Notes: a model not told the origin generated them from the letters alone. Shown: positions 11,301 to 19,212, counted from the first letter of the stretch. The stretch: DNA of 64,000 bases from Winogradskyella psychrotolerans (GCF_018860565.1 NZ_JAHKPS010000028.1:186001-250000), one strand, 5' to 3'. Numbers and translations: made by a program.

Positions 11301-11338
11301 CAAAAAAGTAAACTTAAAGTAAGATAAATGTGTTTCAT
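8306..11338 (-). CDS. TPR-CHAT caspase-like protein, predicted periplasmic and membrane-anchored
   Basis: 1010 residues. Signal peptide at the N-terminus (SLLFCFSALPAQ), a long TPR array (roughly 30-560), a coiled/charged linker, then a CHAT domain (about 720-985). The CHAT catalytic dyad is visible: His in SILHLSMHSF (near residue 835) and Cys in VVLSACNTGVGE (near 882), followed by the usual GIVSMNTAFTAAGVPSVL block. A C-terminal transmembrane helix (about 985-1003, YFLGGFGLVLLVFGFF) ends in a basic tail (KRKAKKAA). Signal peptide plus basic stop-transfer tail predicts that the protease faces the periplasm. The gene converges on the sigma/TPR pair with only 3 bases between stops. CHAT proteins are caspase-like peptidases; the substrate here is unknown. 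Confidence 0.9.
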   Translation of the reverse strand: MKHIYLTLSLLFCFSALPAQTTWQEYTKIADSLQVLFQFENAIEPREKAIELAAVNQKDTIPFLNLLLAMSKNELNVDNPEINKPIYKELQSQILELEERNAKPERLYQAYRRMYIIAHNFIRNMEDTDVYVGKSIAYHYKCKTIDSLVLLKSLHGSGVVSREVGRLNKSVEVFKEAERFYGFMTVKDTNVMASVYKDLAMVYHDNFLNIPSERLKYVKKAEALFNSVERPNLDYLLGVYNDLSEYEKRQGNYKTAAGYLNKGLKIYQNNAEETQRYRMGKIGVKKELQFHSALMEIYRKTGEEALILYHFEEMKKINSQNALDDIETDFYATAHIILSKFYYSKDNDKALAFLNEGLKIHKNLSFEKFEEEFTVAKINIYIDQQRFLEAEELLKKLETVKGLPQFIKKDMLILNVSLNFRNNSKDVAYSYINKLIHGFSDANSAFDIKTITYNEFTPSLDLNDTELILEIVDALNDSLSKDDTVKHNLFLLALKQFESNFNQEFLNDKLKKSYDQIGLYFYNKASEGLISEEDKIRFLNFTEAIEAKFLLNTFLANRTTSGKTEADLIVKKEQQIRSNITYLKKKNIGSKSDSLSQLIFEENIKLKTINEQLQKDGFNVSKLVNIANPLQNLETFKDSYIIKFKVVEDQLFRVCYYDHKIAVTKLEDYKSLSAKVEGLVSELKDINIPVKTIKQHSKSLYNDLLGGIDVSTIANVHIIPDDILHYLPFELLVFNDTYVLNQTKVSYAAALSFINSPIHNNQENRKIALFAPTYTLFAPSNKQLAVRGEPYHLEGALREVSSISNLFENSDVYTNDRASKETFKSLSPDYSILHLSMHSFLNDDDSELSSLVFSDNNKDHQLYISELYGLNLNADMVVLSACNTGVGELKTGKGIVSMNTAFTAAGVPSVLSSLWSAPDAATQEIMIAFYKHLKEGSDKSEALQLAKQDYLNSTENELLKHPYYWAGFVISGDISSIATKDSDDIWYFLGGFGLVLLVFGFFKRKAKKAA

Positions 11339-11637
11339 AAATAGAGTCAGTTTTCAAATACTTAATTCAAAAACCTATCAAAAATAGACCTATAGGTTCA
11401 GATTATAGCTATAAAAAAGCCTAATATACTATTTATAAGAAACTTACCTATATTTCTCTATCACTTTTATAATTCGATATAACAATTTCACCGATTTCTA
11501 GAATCAGTGCTTCTGTTTTACATTTATAAAAAAGCTTGAGTGCACATGGGGTTTTAATGAGATTCTAATAACAAAACTTAAGTCTTATCCTTCTAGAACT
11601 TCATTATACTTATATATTTGTTTAAGCGACTTAATTG
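11339..11637. other. Intergenic region upstream of the CHAT gene
   Basis: 299 bases without a gene. It holds a possible minus-strand -7 element (TATTTTTG at 11379-11386) for the CHAT gene, overlapped by an inverted repeat with AACCTAT/ATAGGTT arms (13-base spacer). No coding signal. Confidence 0.4.
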
Positions 11638-12207
11638 TTAGCTTTTCATTTTTTCTGCAACCTTCTCCAACTCAGCATACCAATCTTCTCCAAATTTTCT
11701 AATAAGGGCTTCCTTTACAAACTTGTATATTGGCACTTGTAATTCTTTGCCTAAAGCACAGGCATCGTCACAAATTTCCCATTTTTCATAATTAACACCA
11801 GAAAACTCAGTGTATTCCTTCACTCGTATTGGATATAAGTGACAAGACACTGGTTTTTTCCATTGAATTTCTCCCTGATTATAGGCTTCTTCAATGGCGC
11901 AAAGTGCTGTTTTTTTCTCATCAAAAATAACATAAGCACAATCTGCTCCATTAATTAAAGGAGTTTCAAAATCTCCAAAACTAGAGGTAATTGAAGTGCC
12001 TTGCGCTTCAATAGCATCAATTCCTTCTTGGCGAAGAAATGGCTTTACTTTTGGATAGATATCTTCTAAGATTTTTACCTCATCTTTATCTAAAGGCGCA
12101 CCAGCATCTCCATCTATACAACAGGCTCCTTTGCAGGCTGAAAGATTACAAACAAAATCTTTTTCTATAATGTCTTCTGAGACTATGGTTTTTCCGAGTT
12201 GAAACAT
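11638..12207 (-). CDS. DUF3109 family cysteine-rich protein
   Basis: 189 residues, no signal peptide. The conserved pattern of the DUF3109 family is visible: VCNLSACKGACC near residues 20-32, then acidic residues, and a second Cys cluster in CAYVIFDEKKTALCAIEEAY and PVSCHLYPIRV, plus CDDACALG. The Cys spacing suggests binding of a metal or Fe-S cluster, similar to YkgJ-type proteins. Biochemical function is unknown. Divergent from marC. Confidence 0.85.
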   Translation of the reverse strand: MFQLGKTIVSEDIIEKDFVCNLSACKGACCIDGDAGAPLDKDEVKILEDIYPKVKPFLRQEGIDAIEAQGTSITSSFGDFETPLINGADCAYVIFDEKKTALCAIEEAYNQGEIQWKKPVSCHLYPIRVKEYTEFSGVNYEKWEICDDACALGKELQVPIYKFVKEALIRKFGEDWYAELEKVAEKMKS

Positions 12208-12243
12208 CCGGCAAAAATACTTAAACTTAACCGATATTTAATA

Positions 12244-12273
12244 TTGCAAATATGTAATATTATCGCACCTTTG
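12244..12273 (+). promoter_or_regulatory. Probable promoter of marC
   Basis: TTG (12244-12246), 19-base spacer, then CACCTTTG (12266-12273), one mismatch from TAnnTTTG. The spacing equals the Bacteroidota -33/-7 optimum. It would give a leader of about 100 bases before the ATG at 12378. Confidence 0.5.
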
Positions 12274-12377
12274 CAAAAAATTTCAAATCCACAGCGGATG
12301 TTTAGCCAATAAGATCATAAAAACCAAATACTTATAGCTATATTAAGAAACAATATAAAGATTAAAATCACAACGAA

Positions 12378-12959
12378 ATGCAACTTAATTTTAAAGAAAT
12401 ATTTACAGCTTTTATGATCCTTTTTGCCGTAATCGATATTATTGGAAATATTCCAATTGTCATAGATTTACGTAAAAAAGTTGGACATATTCAAAGTGGA
12501 AAAGCCTCTATAATAGCTGGTGTAATCATGATTATTTTTCTCTTTGTTGGAAAAAGCCTGCTAAGTCTTATTGGTATAGATGTTAACTCGTTTGCTGTTG
12601 CAGGTGCTTTTGTCATCTTTTTTATTGCTTTAGAAATGGTTTTAGGTATTACACTTTATAAAGACGATGAACATAGTGCTGTTACAGCTTCTGTTTTCCC
12701 ATTGGCTTTTCCGCTTATGGCAGGACCAGGAACATTAACCACTTTATTATCGCTACGTGCAGAATTTGCCATTGAAAATATAATTGTTGCTGTAATTAGT
12801 AATGTTGTTGTTATTTATATAGTATTAAAAACATCTTCAAAAATAGAACGTATCATAGGTACCAACGGAATTAATATTATAAGAAAAATATTTGGCGTAA
12901 TTTTGTTAGCCATAGCAGTAAAGTTATTTGCCCACAACATTAAAGCTTTACTGGTTTAA
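12378..12959 (+). CDS. MarC family integral membrane protein
   Basis: 193 residues, about six hydrophobic segments, with the MarC/UPF0056 signatures FAVIDIIGNIPI near the N-terminus, FVIFFIALEMVLG in the middle and the loop PLAFPLMAGPGTLTTLL at about 108-124. Length fits the family. The family was once linked to multiple antibiotic resistance, but this is not established and transport activity is unproven. It leads a three-gene run with a small membrane protein and a flavoprotein. Confidence 0.9.
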   Translation: MQLNFKEIFTAFMILFAVIDIIGNIPIVIDLRKKVGHIQSGKASIIAGVIMIIFLFVGKSLLSLIGIDVNSFAVAGAFVIFFIALEMVLGITLYKDDEHSAVTASVFPLAFPLMAGPGTLTTLLSLRAEFAIENIIVAVISNVVVIYIVLKTSSKIERIIGTNGINIIRKIFGVILLAIAVKLFAHNIKALLV

Positions 12960-12969
12960 TTTTTTAAAC

Positions 12970-13170
12970 ATGAAAGTATTTACACTAATTTTATCCGCTA
13001 TTGCATTAGCACTCATTATTTTTAATGCGACAAAGTTAAATTTTGAAGCGCTTTTTGAAGGAGAAAGTCAGACCGCACTAATTACAATTACGGCTGCGTT
13101 TTGTGCAATTATTTTATTACAGATTCTTAGAATTTCTAAGAAGATTGAAAAATTAAGCAAACAACGATAA
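12970..13170 (+). CDS. Small two-helix membrane protein
   Basis: 66 residues from the ATG at 12970. An in-frame upstream start at 12928 would run inside marC and adds only non-hydrophobic sequence, so I prefer the internal ATG 10 bases after the marC stop. Two transmembrane helices (about 3-18 and 37-52) are separated by a short acidic loop; the C-terminus is basic (RISKKIEKLSKQR). It overlaps the following flavoprotein gene by one base (TAATG). Function unknown; probably translationally coupled. Confidence 0.7.
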   Translation: MKVFTLILSAIALALIIFNATKLNFEALFEGESQTALITITAAFCAIILLQILRISKKIEKLSKQR

Positions 13171-13775
13171 TGACTTTTGATGCTCTAATTATTGGCGGTG
13201 GAGCTGCAGGATTATCTTGCGCTTTAGTTTTAGGTTCTGCACAACACAAACCTTTTGCAGAAGGCAAGCACATTGGCATTATAATGCACCAAAAAACATC
13301 GCATTTACAAACCGCTTTGTTTAATAATGTTTTAGGATTACAAGCAGGTACGCTAGGTGCAGACATTCTAGAGGATGGTAAAAACCAATTAACAGATCTT
13401 TACCCGCACATCTCTCAGATTGAAAATGAAAAAGTAAATGCTATCGAAAAAGATCACGGTGATTTTATAGTTACTACAAATCAAAACAGTTACCGATCTA
13501 AAATTGTAGTTGTTGCTGTAGGCTACACTAACTTAATGACCATAAAAGGTCTTAAAAACTACACAGAACCACACCCAAGAGCTGCTATTGAAAAAGATAG
13601 AATTTGGTTAAAAAACACAGATCATCTCATTGAAAAAAACCTTTACGTAGCTGGCACTTTAGCCGGTTGGAGAAGTCAATTTGCCATGGCATGCGGAAGT
13701 GGCGCACACGTAGCGACAGATATTTTAACGCTTTGGAATAATGGGAAACACACCAAAATTCACGATAAAATATAA
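13170..13775 (+). CDS. Small FAD-dependent oxidoreductase-like protein
   Basis: 201 residues. The N-terminus ALIIGGGAAGLSCALVLGSA is a dinucleotide-binding GxGxxG motif of the thioredoxin-reductase superfamily, and the C-terminus NLYVAGTLAGWRSQFAMACG resembles the second FAD-binding block. It is about 100 residues shorter than thioredoxin reductase, lacks the redox CxxC and apparently lacks a separate NADPH domain, so it is not TrxB itself. Electron donor and substrate are unknown. Start codon overlaps the stop of the upstream small membrane protein. Confidence 0.75.
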   Translation: MTFDALIIGGGAAGLSCALVLGSAQHKPFAEGKHIGIIMHQKTSHLQTALFNNVLGLQAGTLGADILEDGKNQLTDLYPHISQIENEKVNAIEKDHGDFIVTTNQNSYRSKIVVVAVGYTNLMTIKGLKNYTEPHPRAAIEKDRIWLKNTDHLIEKNLYVAGTLAGWRSQFAMACGSGAHVATDILTLWNNGKHTKIHDKI

Positions 13776-13779
13776 GCGT

Positions 13780-15390
13780 TTAATTTTGTTTAAAGTTTGG
13801 ATATTCTTTGCTTAATAAAATCACTTCTTGCACCATAATATCCTCTTTATTTATAATTTCTTCAAACGCATTATCATCAAATAACTGACGTGCAAGTGTG
13901 GCTTTAATAAGGCGTCTTATTTCGTCATTATAGGCTACAAACGTAATATTAGTACGTTCTTTTTTATTAACATATTCTTGAAAACGCACAACGATATCAT
14001 CACTAACTTCAAAATTATTAATGAAATCGTATTTTGAAATATCTTGATATATACTGCGATCTTTATCTAATTCTTCAAAGACAAAATAACCAAAATGACC
14101 GCGTCGTCTTAGATAATTTATAGTTTCATTATCAAACAAACGATCAACAGGAACAAATACATCTGGGATGATGCCTCCACCTCCATAAACCACTTTTCCT
14201 TTTGGTGTGGTAAACTTTAATGAATCATCAACTTCTATGCTTTTTTCATCAATCAGTTCTCCTGTCCTTAAACGCTTGTAATAATCTTTGTAATAGTTTT
14301 CACTATCTCCATTAGTATAAGGTCTTTGAATAGAACGCCCTGTAGGAGTATAATATCTAGAAACAGTTAGTCTTACAGCACTTCCATCTCCTAAAGCCAT
14401 TTCTCGCTGTACCAATCCTTTTCCATAAGAACGTCTTCCTACTATTATACCTTTATCATTATCTTGAAGTGCTCCAGCAATAACTTCGCTTGCCGATGCA
14501 GAGTTTTCATTTATTAGAATATATATTTCGCCCTCTTCAAAATCTCCATGTTGTGTTGCATATATGCGTTCTTCTTTTCCTTTTTTGTCTTTAGTAAACA
14601 GAATCAGCTTATCGTCTTCTAAAAATTCATCAGCAATCTGCTCTGCAACACCCAAAAACCCTCCTGGATTATCCCTTAGATCTAAGGCTAGTTTTGTAGC
14701 GCCAAGTTCTTTTAATTCGCCTAGTGCCAACTTAAATTCCTTAAAAGTAGATTCTGCAAAACGATTCATTTTTATATAACCTAAATCGTCCGTTAGCATA
14801 TAAGCTGCATCTACACTTTTAATTGGAATACTTTTGCGTTTTACTTCAAACTCTAAAAGCTCCTCTTCACCTTTTCTAAAAACCGTCAATTTGACCTTGG
14901 TGTTTTTATCACCTCTAAGCTTATTTCCTATAAAATCATTATCAAAATTAACTCCATACAGTGTATCTCCATCTGCTAAAAGAATTCGATCTCCACTCAT
15001 AATTCCAGCACTTTCACTTGGCCCACCCTCTGTTGGTTTTACTACAGCTATAGAATCTCTATAAGGATAAAAATTAATACCAATACCTACAAAATCACCT
15101 TTCATATTTTCAGTGATGCGCTGTAAATCCTCTTTAGGAATATACATCGAATGTGGATCTAAATTGTTTAAAATCCCATTAACAGTAACATCTACAATGC
15201 TATCTGTGTTAACCTCTTCTACGTATTCGTAATCTATATAATCTATTAAACGGTTGAGCTTATTCTTTTTACTATTAGTTGAAAAAAGATTATCTGAAGT
15301 ATCTGCAAAATTTAATTCGCCACCTATAATAACTCCTGCTGCAATTGCAACGCCTATAATTAGTGGTATGTATTTATTTTTAGTTGCCAT
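13780..15390 (-). CDS. S41 family C-terminal processing peptidase (CtpA/Prc-like)
   Basis: 536 residues from the ATG at 15390, chosen because it lies one base after the stop of the deaminase gene and gives the family-typical start MATKNKYIPLIIG; in-frame starts upstream would overlap that gene. An N-terminal transmembrane/signal anchor (about 7-24) is followed by a PDZ domain (about 95-180, GPSESAGIMSGDRIL) and an S41 catalytic core. The nucleophile Ser lies in NENSASASEVIAGAL and the general-base Lys in GRRSYGKGLVQ. It acts as a periplasmic serine protease that trims proteins at their C-termini. The natural substrates are not evident here. Confidence 0.93.
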   Translation of the reverse strand: MATKNKYIPLIIGVAIAAGVIIGGELNFADTSDNLFSTNSKKNKLNRLIDYIDYEYVEEVNTDSIVDVTVNGILNNLDPHSMYIPKEDLQRITENMKGDFVGIGINFYPYRDSIAVVKPTEGGPSESAGIMSGDRILLADGDTLYGVNFDNDFIGNKLRGDKNTKVKLTVFRKGEEELLEFEVKRKSIPIKSVDAAYMLTDDLGYIKMNRFAESTFKEFKLALGELKELGATKLALDLRDNPGGFLGVAEQIADEFLEDDKLILFTKDKKGKEERIYATQHGDFEEGEIYILINENSASASEVIAGALQDNDKGIIVGRRSYGKGLVQREMALGDGSAVRLTVSRYYTPTGRSIQRPYTNGDSENYYKDYYKRLRTGELIDEKSIEVDDSLKFTTPKGKVVYGGGGIIPDVFVPVDRLFDNETINYLRRRGHFGYFVFEELDKDRSIYQDISKYDFINNFEVSDDIVVRFQEYVNKKERTNITFVAYNDEIRRLIKATLARQLFDDNAFEEIINKEDIMVQEVILLSKEYPNFKQN

Positions 15391-15391
15391 A

Positions 15392-15844
15392 CTATTTCCC
15401 ATCAGAATGGGAATCTGCATTTAAGTCTTCTATTAACTCTAGTTCTATACCTGCTTTTCTTAAAAAATCAATTCCCGAACAATCCTTATAACCTTCATGA
15501 TACACCACTCTTACAATACCAGCTTGATGAATTAGTTTACTACATTCCTTACAAGGCGACAACGTAATATAAAGCGTCGCTCCTCTACAAGATTGTGTAG
15601 ATGATGCTACTTTTAATATAGCATTGGCTTCTGCATGTAACACATACCATTTGGTATATCCTTCATCATCTTCGCAATAATTCTCAAAACCTGTTGGAGT
15701 GCCATTATAACCGTCAGAAATTATCATTCTATCTTTTACAATAAGCGCACCAACTTGTTTGCGTTTACAATGCGATAATTTCCCCCATTCTTTAGCTATA
15801 CGTAAATAGGCTTTGTCGTAACGTAATTGTTTTATATCTGACAT
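15392..15844 (-). CDS. dCMP/cytidine deaminase family protein (ComEB-like)
   Basis: 150 residues. The zinc-dependent deaminase motif is complete: HAEANAI supplies the His ligand and catalytic Glu, and LSPCKECSKLI supplies the two Cys ligands. Length and the N-terminal CKRKQVGALIVKDRMIISDG block match dCMP deaminases of Bacteroidota, which convert dCMP to dUMP for thymidylate synthesis. The downstream protease start is one base after this stop, so the pair is likely an operon. Confidence 0.9.
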   Translation of the reverse strand: MSDIKQLRYDKAYLRIAKEWGKLSHCKRKQVGALIVKDRMIISDGYNGTPTGFENYCEDDEGYTKWYVLHAEANAILKVASSTQSCRGATLYITLSPCKECSKLIHQAGIVRVVYHEGYKDCSGIDFLRKAGIELELIEDLNADSHSDGK

Positions 15845-15950
15845 TAATTCTTGTTCTTGTACAAAGTATACTAGTTAGTAACGAAGATATAAGCTTAGTA
15901 TTTTATAACCAATTTACTATCAGTTAAAATTTTACCAAACTTTTAAAATT

Positions 15951-16541
15951 TTACTTTAAAAAATCACTTTGCGTAATCATTGGAATTACCAATCCAATAA
16001 CTATAGCTGAAAGTACCATCATCCAGTCACGACGTGAAAATCTAAATACCGTTTGACATAAAAACCCTATGAATAAAACGACAAATACGATAATGACTTG
16101 CGCAAGTTCAATACCTAAAGCAAATTCTATTAGAAGTTCCAATTTATTTTCTGATTGCCCTGAAAACATTTTAAATTCTCTTGCAAAACCCAAGCCGTGT
16201 ATCAGTCCAAAAAATAAAGTTGTAAAAAATAGTAGGCCAAATTTATTCGTTTTAGATTTTTTACCTGCAGTAAACACGTTGTAAATGGCCATGATTAAAA
16301 TAGTAATTGGTATTAAAAATTCTACTAACTCACCATTAATACTCACCACTCCATAAGCTGCCAAAACCAATGATAATGTATGGCCTAAGGTAAATGTTGT
16401 AACTAAAACCAAGACACGTTTCCAATCATTAAAAACATAAGGTACAGCTAATACCATTAAAAAAAGGATATGGTCATACCCATTAATATCTAAAACGTGG
16501 TTCATGCCGTATTGTACATTAAACCAGAAATTTTCTAACAT
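15951..16541 (-). CDS. HupE/UreJ family membrane protein
   Basis: 196 residues from the ATG at 16541 (MLENFWFNVQYG), which I prefer to the upstream in-frame ATG at 16595 because the family starts with a short amphipathic segment followed by GMNHVLDINGYDHILFL. The His residues in GYDHILF and TLGHTLSL are typical of HupE/UreJ_2 proteins. Five to six membrane helices are visible. The family is linked to nickel or cobalt permeation next to hydrogenase and urease operons. Here there is no such neighbour, so the metal role is only a family suggestion. Confidence 0.82.
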   Translation of the reverse strand: MLENFWFNVQYGMNHVLDINGYDHILFLMVLAVPYVFNDWKRVLVLVTTFTLGHTLSLVLAAYGVVSINGELVEFLIPITILIMAIYNVFTAGKKSKTNKFGLLFFTTLFFGLIHGLGFAREFKMFSGQSENKLELLIEFALGIELAQVIIVFVVLFIGFLCQTVFRFSRRDWMMVLSAIVIGLVIPMITQSDFLK

Positions 16542-16595
16542 AATTATTGTGTTTGGGAAAACCAAAGTTACAATTAAAATGCAATATGTTTCCAT

Positions 16596-16917
16596 TAAAA
16601 TAAAGTGAATAAAATTTGTGTAATCCTATTTTCTTTCGGAATATTGTAACGCACAAAGTTCAAATGACTTACTGAAATGTTATCAAGAAAGGTGGAGGGA
16701 TTAGACCCATTGAAGCCTTAGCAACCCTTAAATTTATTAAGAAGGTGCTAAATTCTACTTAATTAGCGATTCATTTATCGACTAATTTAGATAGATAACC
16801 CAACAAAATTACCGTTTCACGGTAAATAAATTCTTTATAACATTTTTCTATTAACTCCGCTTTAAGCGGTACCATTGAGCATTTGGTTTAATTTATTTTA
16901 ACTCAAAAATTAGAAAA
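16596..16917. other. Leader region holding the SAM riboswitch and downstream hairpins
   Basis: About 320 bases without coding. It holds the SAM-I aptamer (16679-16799), a TTACCG/CGGTAA hairpin (16809-16825) and a CCGCT/AGCGG hairpin (16857-16869) before the ATG at 16918. No obvious intrinsic terminator U-tract follows either hairpin, so whether control is transcriptional or translational cannot be decided by eye. Confidence 0.6.
16679..16799 (+). promoter_or_regulatory. SAM-I (S-box) riboswitch aptamer
   Basis: The conserved S-box core is readable: TATCAAGAAAGGTGGAGGGA, then GACCCATTGAAGCC, GCAACC and AAGGTGCTAAATTC, closing with GATAGATAAC. The P1 helix pairs GTTATC (16679-16684) with GATAAC (16794-16799) perfectly. 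Position directly upstream of a methionine-biosynthesis operon fits: S-adenosylmethionine binding would turn the operon off. Confidence 0.95.
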
Positions 16918-17988
16918 ATGACAACTATTAACATTGCGGTTTTCGGCATCGGAAATGTGGGAGCTACATTGATCAATCAAATTCATGAGCTCAATCAAAA
17001 ATTACGCAAAGAACAGCAACTCAATTTACGCATAAGGTCAATTGCTAATTCTACCTCCGCTCATTTCACGGATGCCATTAGTAAGAATTGGCAAACGGAC
17101 TTTACCACCTCAGCTGTACCTTATAATATTACCGACATTATTGCATATTTTAAAGCAGAAAATTTAGAACATGTTGTAGCCATAGACGCTACCGCTAGCG
17201 CATCATTTGTTGCACAATATAAACAGTTAATTGAAAATGGTTGTCATATCATTTCCGCTAATAAAATAGCAAACACCTTAAATCATCAATTTTATCAAGA
17301 CCTTAGACTCACCCTCAAGAAAAATAAAAAGAAATTTTTATACGAAACAAACGTAGGTGCTGGACTACCAGTTATAGATACCATTAAAAATTTATATCGC
17401 TCTGGCGATAATATTATTAAAATTAGAGGTGTTTTTTCTGGCTCTTTAAGTTACATTTTCAATACCTTTTCTAAAGAGACCTTAGCTTTTAATGAGGTTT
17501 TAAGTAGCGCTACCAAAAAAGGGTTCACAGAACCCGATCCAAGAGAAGATTTATCAGGTAAAGACGTTGCGAGAAAATTACTCATTTTAGCTCGTGAACT
17601 TGGCATTCAAACCGAATTAAATGACGTCGCTATAGAATCTTTAGTACCAGAACATCTCAATGGTAATACAACTTTAGATGAGTTTGAAGCGCGAAGTTCT
17701 GAACTGAATCCCATTTTCGAACAACATAAAAAATCTCAAAATCCAGAATCTGTATTACGTTATATAGGTGAATTAGACACCAAACATAATACCCTAGAAG
17801 TCAAATTAATTTCAACACCTAAATCTTCAGCTTTGGGGCAACTAAAAGGATCTGACACTTTATTTGAAATTTTTACAGAAGAATACAACGAACAGCCCTT
17901 AGTCATTCAAGGTGCTGGTGCTGGAAAAGCAGTTACCGCAAGAGGTGTCTTATCAGATATTTTAAAACTAGCAGTAAATCTAAATTAG
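16918..17988 (+). CDS. hom: Homoserine dehydrogenase (monofunctional, methionine branch)
   Basis: 356 residues without an aspartokinase domain. NAD(P)-binding GIGNVGATLINQI at the N-terminus, ISANKIANTL in the middle, and the homoserine-dehydrogenase signature around IRGVFSGSLSYIFNTF with EPDPREDLSGKDVARK. It ends GAGAGKAVTARGVLSDIL. It is most like the C-terminal half of bifunctional ThrA and has no C-terminal ACT domain, so threonine feedback is not expected. First gene behind the SAM riboswitch and 4 bases before metZ, which suggests a copy devoted to methionine supply. It reduces aspartate semialdehyde to homoserine. Confidence 0.92.
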   Translation: MTTINIAVFGIGNVGATLINQIHELNQKLRKEQQLNLRIRSIANSTSAHFTDAISKNWQTDFTTSAVPYNITDIIAYFKAENLEHVVAIDATASASFVAQYKQLIENGCHIISANKIANTLNHQFYQDLRLTLKKNKKKFLYETNVGAGLPVIDTIKNLYRSGDNIIKIRGVFSGSLSYIFNTFSKETLAFNEVLSSATKKGFTEPDPREDLSGKDVARKLLILARELGIQTELNDVAIESLVPEHLNGNTTLDEFEARSSELNPIFEQHKKSQNPESVLRYIGELDTKHNTLEVKLISTPKSSALGQLKGSDTLFEIFTEEYNEQPLVIQGAGAGKAVTARGVLSDILKLAVNLN

Positions 17989-17992
17989 TTTT

Positions 17993-19162
17993 ATGAAGAA
18001 ATTATATACAGAAACAAAAGCCATACGCACACAAATAGAGCGATCACAATATTTAGAACATTCTAGTCCAATGTATTTAACATCGAGCTACGTGTTTGAA
18101 GATGCTGAAGATATGCGCGCCTCATTTGCAGACGAAAAACAACGAAATATTTACAGTCGCTATTCCAATCCTAATACTTCTGAATTTGTAGAAAAAGTAT
18201 GCCAAATGGAAGGTGCAGAACGCGGTTATGCCTTTGCTTCTGGTATGTCTGCTGTATTTTCAACATTTGCAGCCTTATTAAATTCGGAAGACCACATTGT
18301 ATCTTGTCGTAGTATTTTTGGTTCTACACAAACCCTATTTAATAACATATTGCCAAAATGGAACATTGCAACGAGCTACTTTAAAATGGATGAATTAGAT
18401 ACCATCGAAAATCTAATTCAACCCAATACCAAAGTGATTTATGCTGAGAGTCCAACAAATCCGGCCGTAGATATTTTAGACTTACAACGCTTAGCCGATA
18501 TTGCAAAAAAACAGCATCTCCTATTTATAATAGACAATTGTTTCGCTACGCCATATTTGCAACAACCCATAAAATTTGGTGCAGATTTAGTGATTCATTC
18601 CGCTACAAAATTAATGGATGGACAAGGCCGTGTTTTAGGTGGTGTAACCGTTGGCCGTGCAGAATTAATTCAAACTATCTATTTATTCTCAAGGAATACA
18701 GGCCCTTCACTATCCCCTTTCAATGCTTGGGTTTTATCTAAAAGTTTAGAAACCTTACCAGTTAGAATAGATAGACATTGTGATAATGCTCTAAAAGTTG
18801 CCACTTTTCTTGAGCACCACGAGCATGTAAATTTTGTAAAATACCCCTTTTTAAAATCACATCCACAATACGAATTAGCAAAAAAACAAATGAAATTAGG
18901 AGGAAGCATCGTTGCTTTTGAAATAAAAGGAGGTATTGAAGCGGGAAGACAATTTCTCAATTCAATTAAATTATTATCACTCACAGCAAATTTGGGAGAT
19001 ACCAGAACTATAGTAACGCATCCAGCATCAACAACCCATGCTAAAATACCAGAAGATATTCGTTTAGAAACAGGAATCACCGCTGGTTTAATTAGAATTT
19101 CTGTGGGTTTAGAACATCCTGAAGATATTATTAACGATTTAAAACAAGCCCTAGAAAACTAA
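17993..19162 (+). CDS. metZ: PLP-dependent O-acyl-homoserine sulfhydrylase (MetZ/MetB family)
   Basis: 389 residues, the usual length of the Cys/Met metabolism PLP family. SRYSNPNTSEFVEKV and ERGYAFASGMSAVFS form the cofactor and substrate region; the PLP lysine is in IHSATKLMDGQGR; LIRISVGLEHPEDI is the typical C-terminal signature. Position between hom and metH in a SAM-controlled operon supports direct sulfhydrylation of an acylated homoserine to homocysteine. Whether the substrate is O-succinyl- or O-acetylhomoserine cannot be told from sequence alone, and no acyltransferase gene is present in this window. Confidence 0.88.
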   Translation: MKKLYTETKAIRTQIERSQYLEHSSPMYLTSSYVFEDAEDMRASFADEKQRNIYSRYSNPNTSEFVEKVCQMEGAERGYAFASGMSAVFSTFAALLNSEDHIVSCRSIFGSTQTLFNNILPKWNIATSYFKMDELDTIENLIQPNTKVIYAESPTNPAVDILDLQRLADIAKKQHLLFIIDNCFATPYLQQPIKFGADLVIHSATKLMDGQGRVLGGVTVGRAELIQTIYLFSRNTGPSLSPFNAWVLSKSLETLPVRIDRHCDNALKVATFLEHHEHVNFVKYPFLKSHPQYELAKKQMKLGGSIVAFEIKGGIEAGRQFLNSIKLLSLTANLGDTRTIVTHPASTTHAKIPEDIRLETGITAGLIRISVGLEHPEDIINDLKQALEN

Positions 19163-19212
19163 CGTCAGTTCGAGTGATTTTATAACATCGGAATAAAATT
19201 GTATCGAGAACA
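19163..19212. repeat. Imperfect intergenic palindrome, REP-like
   Basis: Between metZ and metH, CGTCAGTTCGAGTGATTTTA faces TAAAATTGTATCGAGAACAC, forming an imperfect hairpin. The half-sites CAGTTCGAG and TCGAGAAC resemble palindromes dispersed between genes in many flavobacteria (from memory). It ends 10 bases before the metH start. Confidence 0.55.

Noticed and set aside
12928-12969. Upstream start for the small membrane protein
   Set aside because: It lies within marC and adds a non-hydrophobic stretch ahead of the natural signal-like start at 12970.
15391-15420. Upstream starts of the S41 protease
   Set aside because: They overlap the deaminase gene; the ATG at 15390 gives the family-typical N-terminus one base after the deaminase stop.
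18679-19080. 133-codon ORF on the minus strand
   Set aside because: Antisense to metZ, whose PLP-family motifs are all intact on the plus strand.
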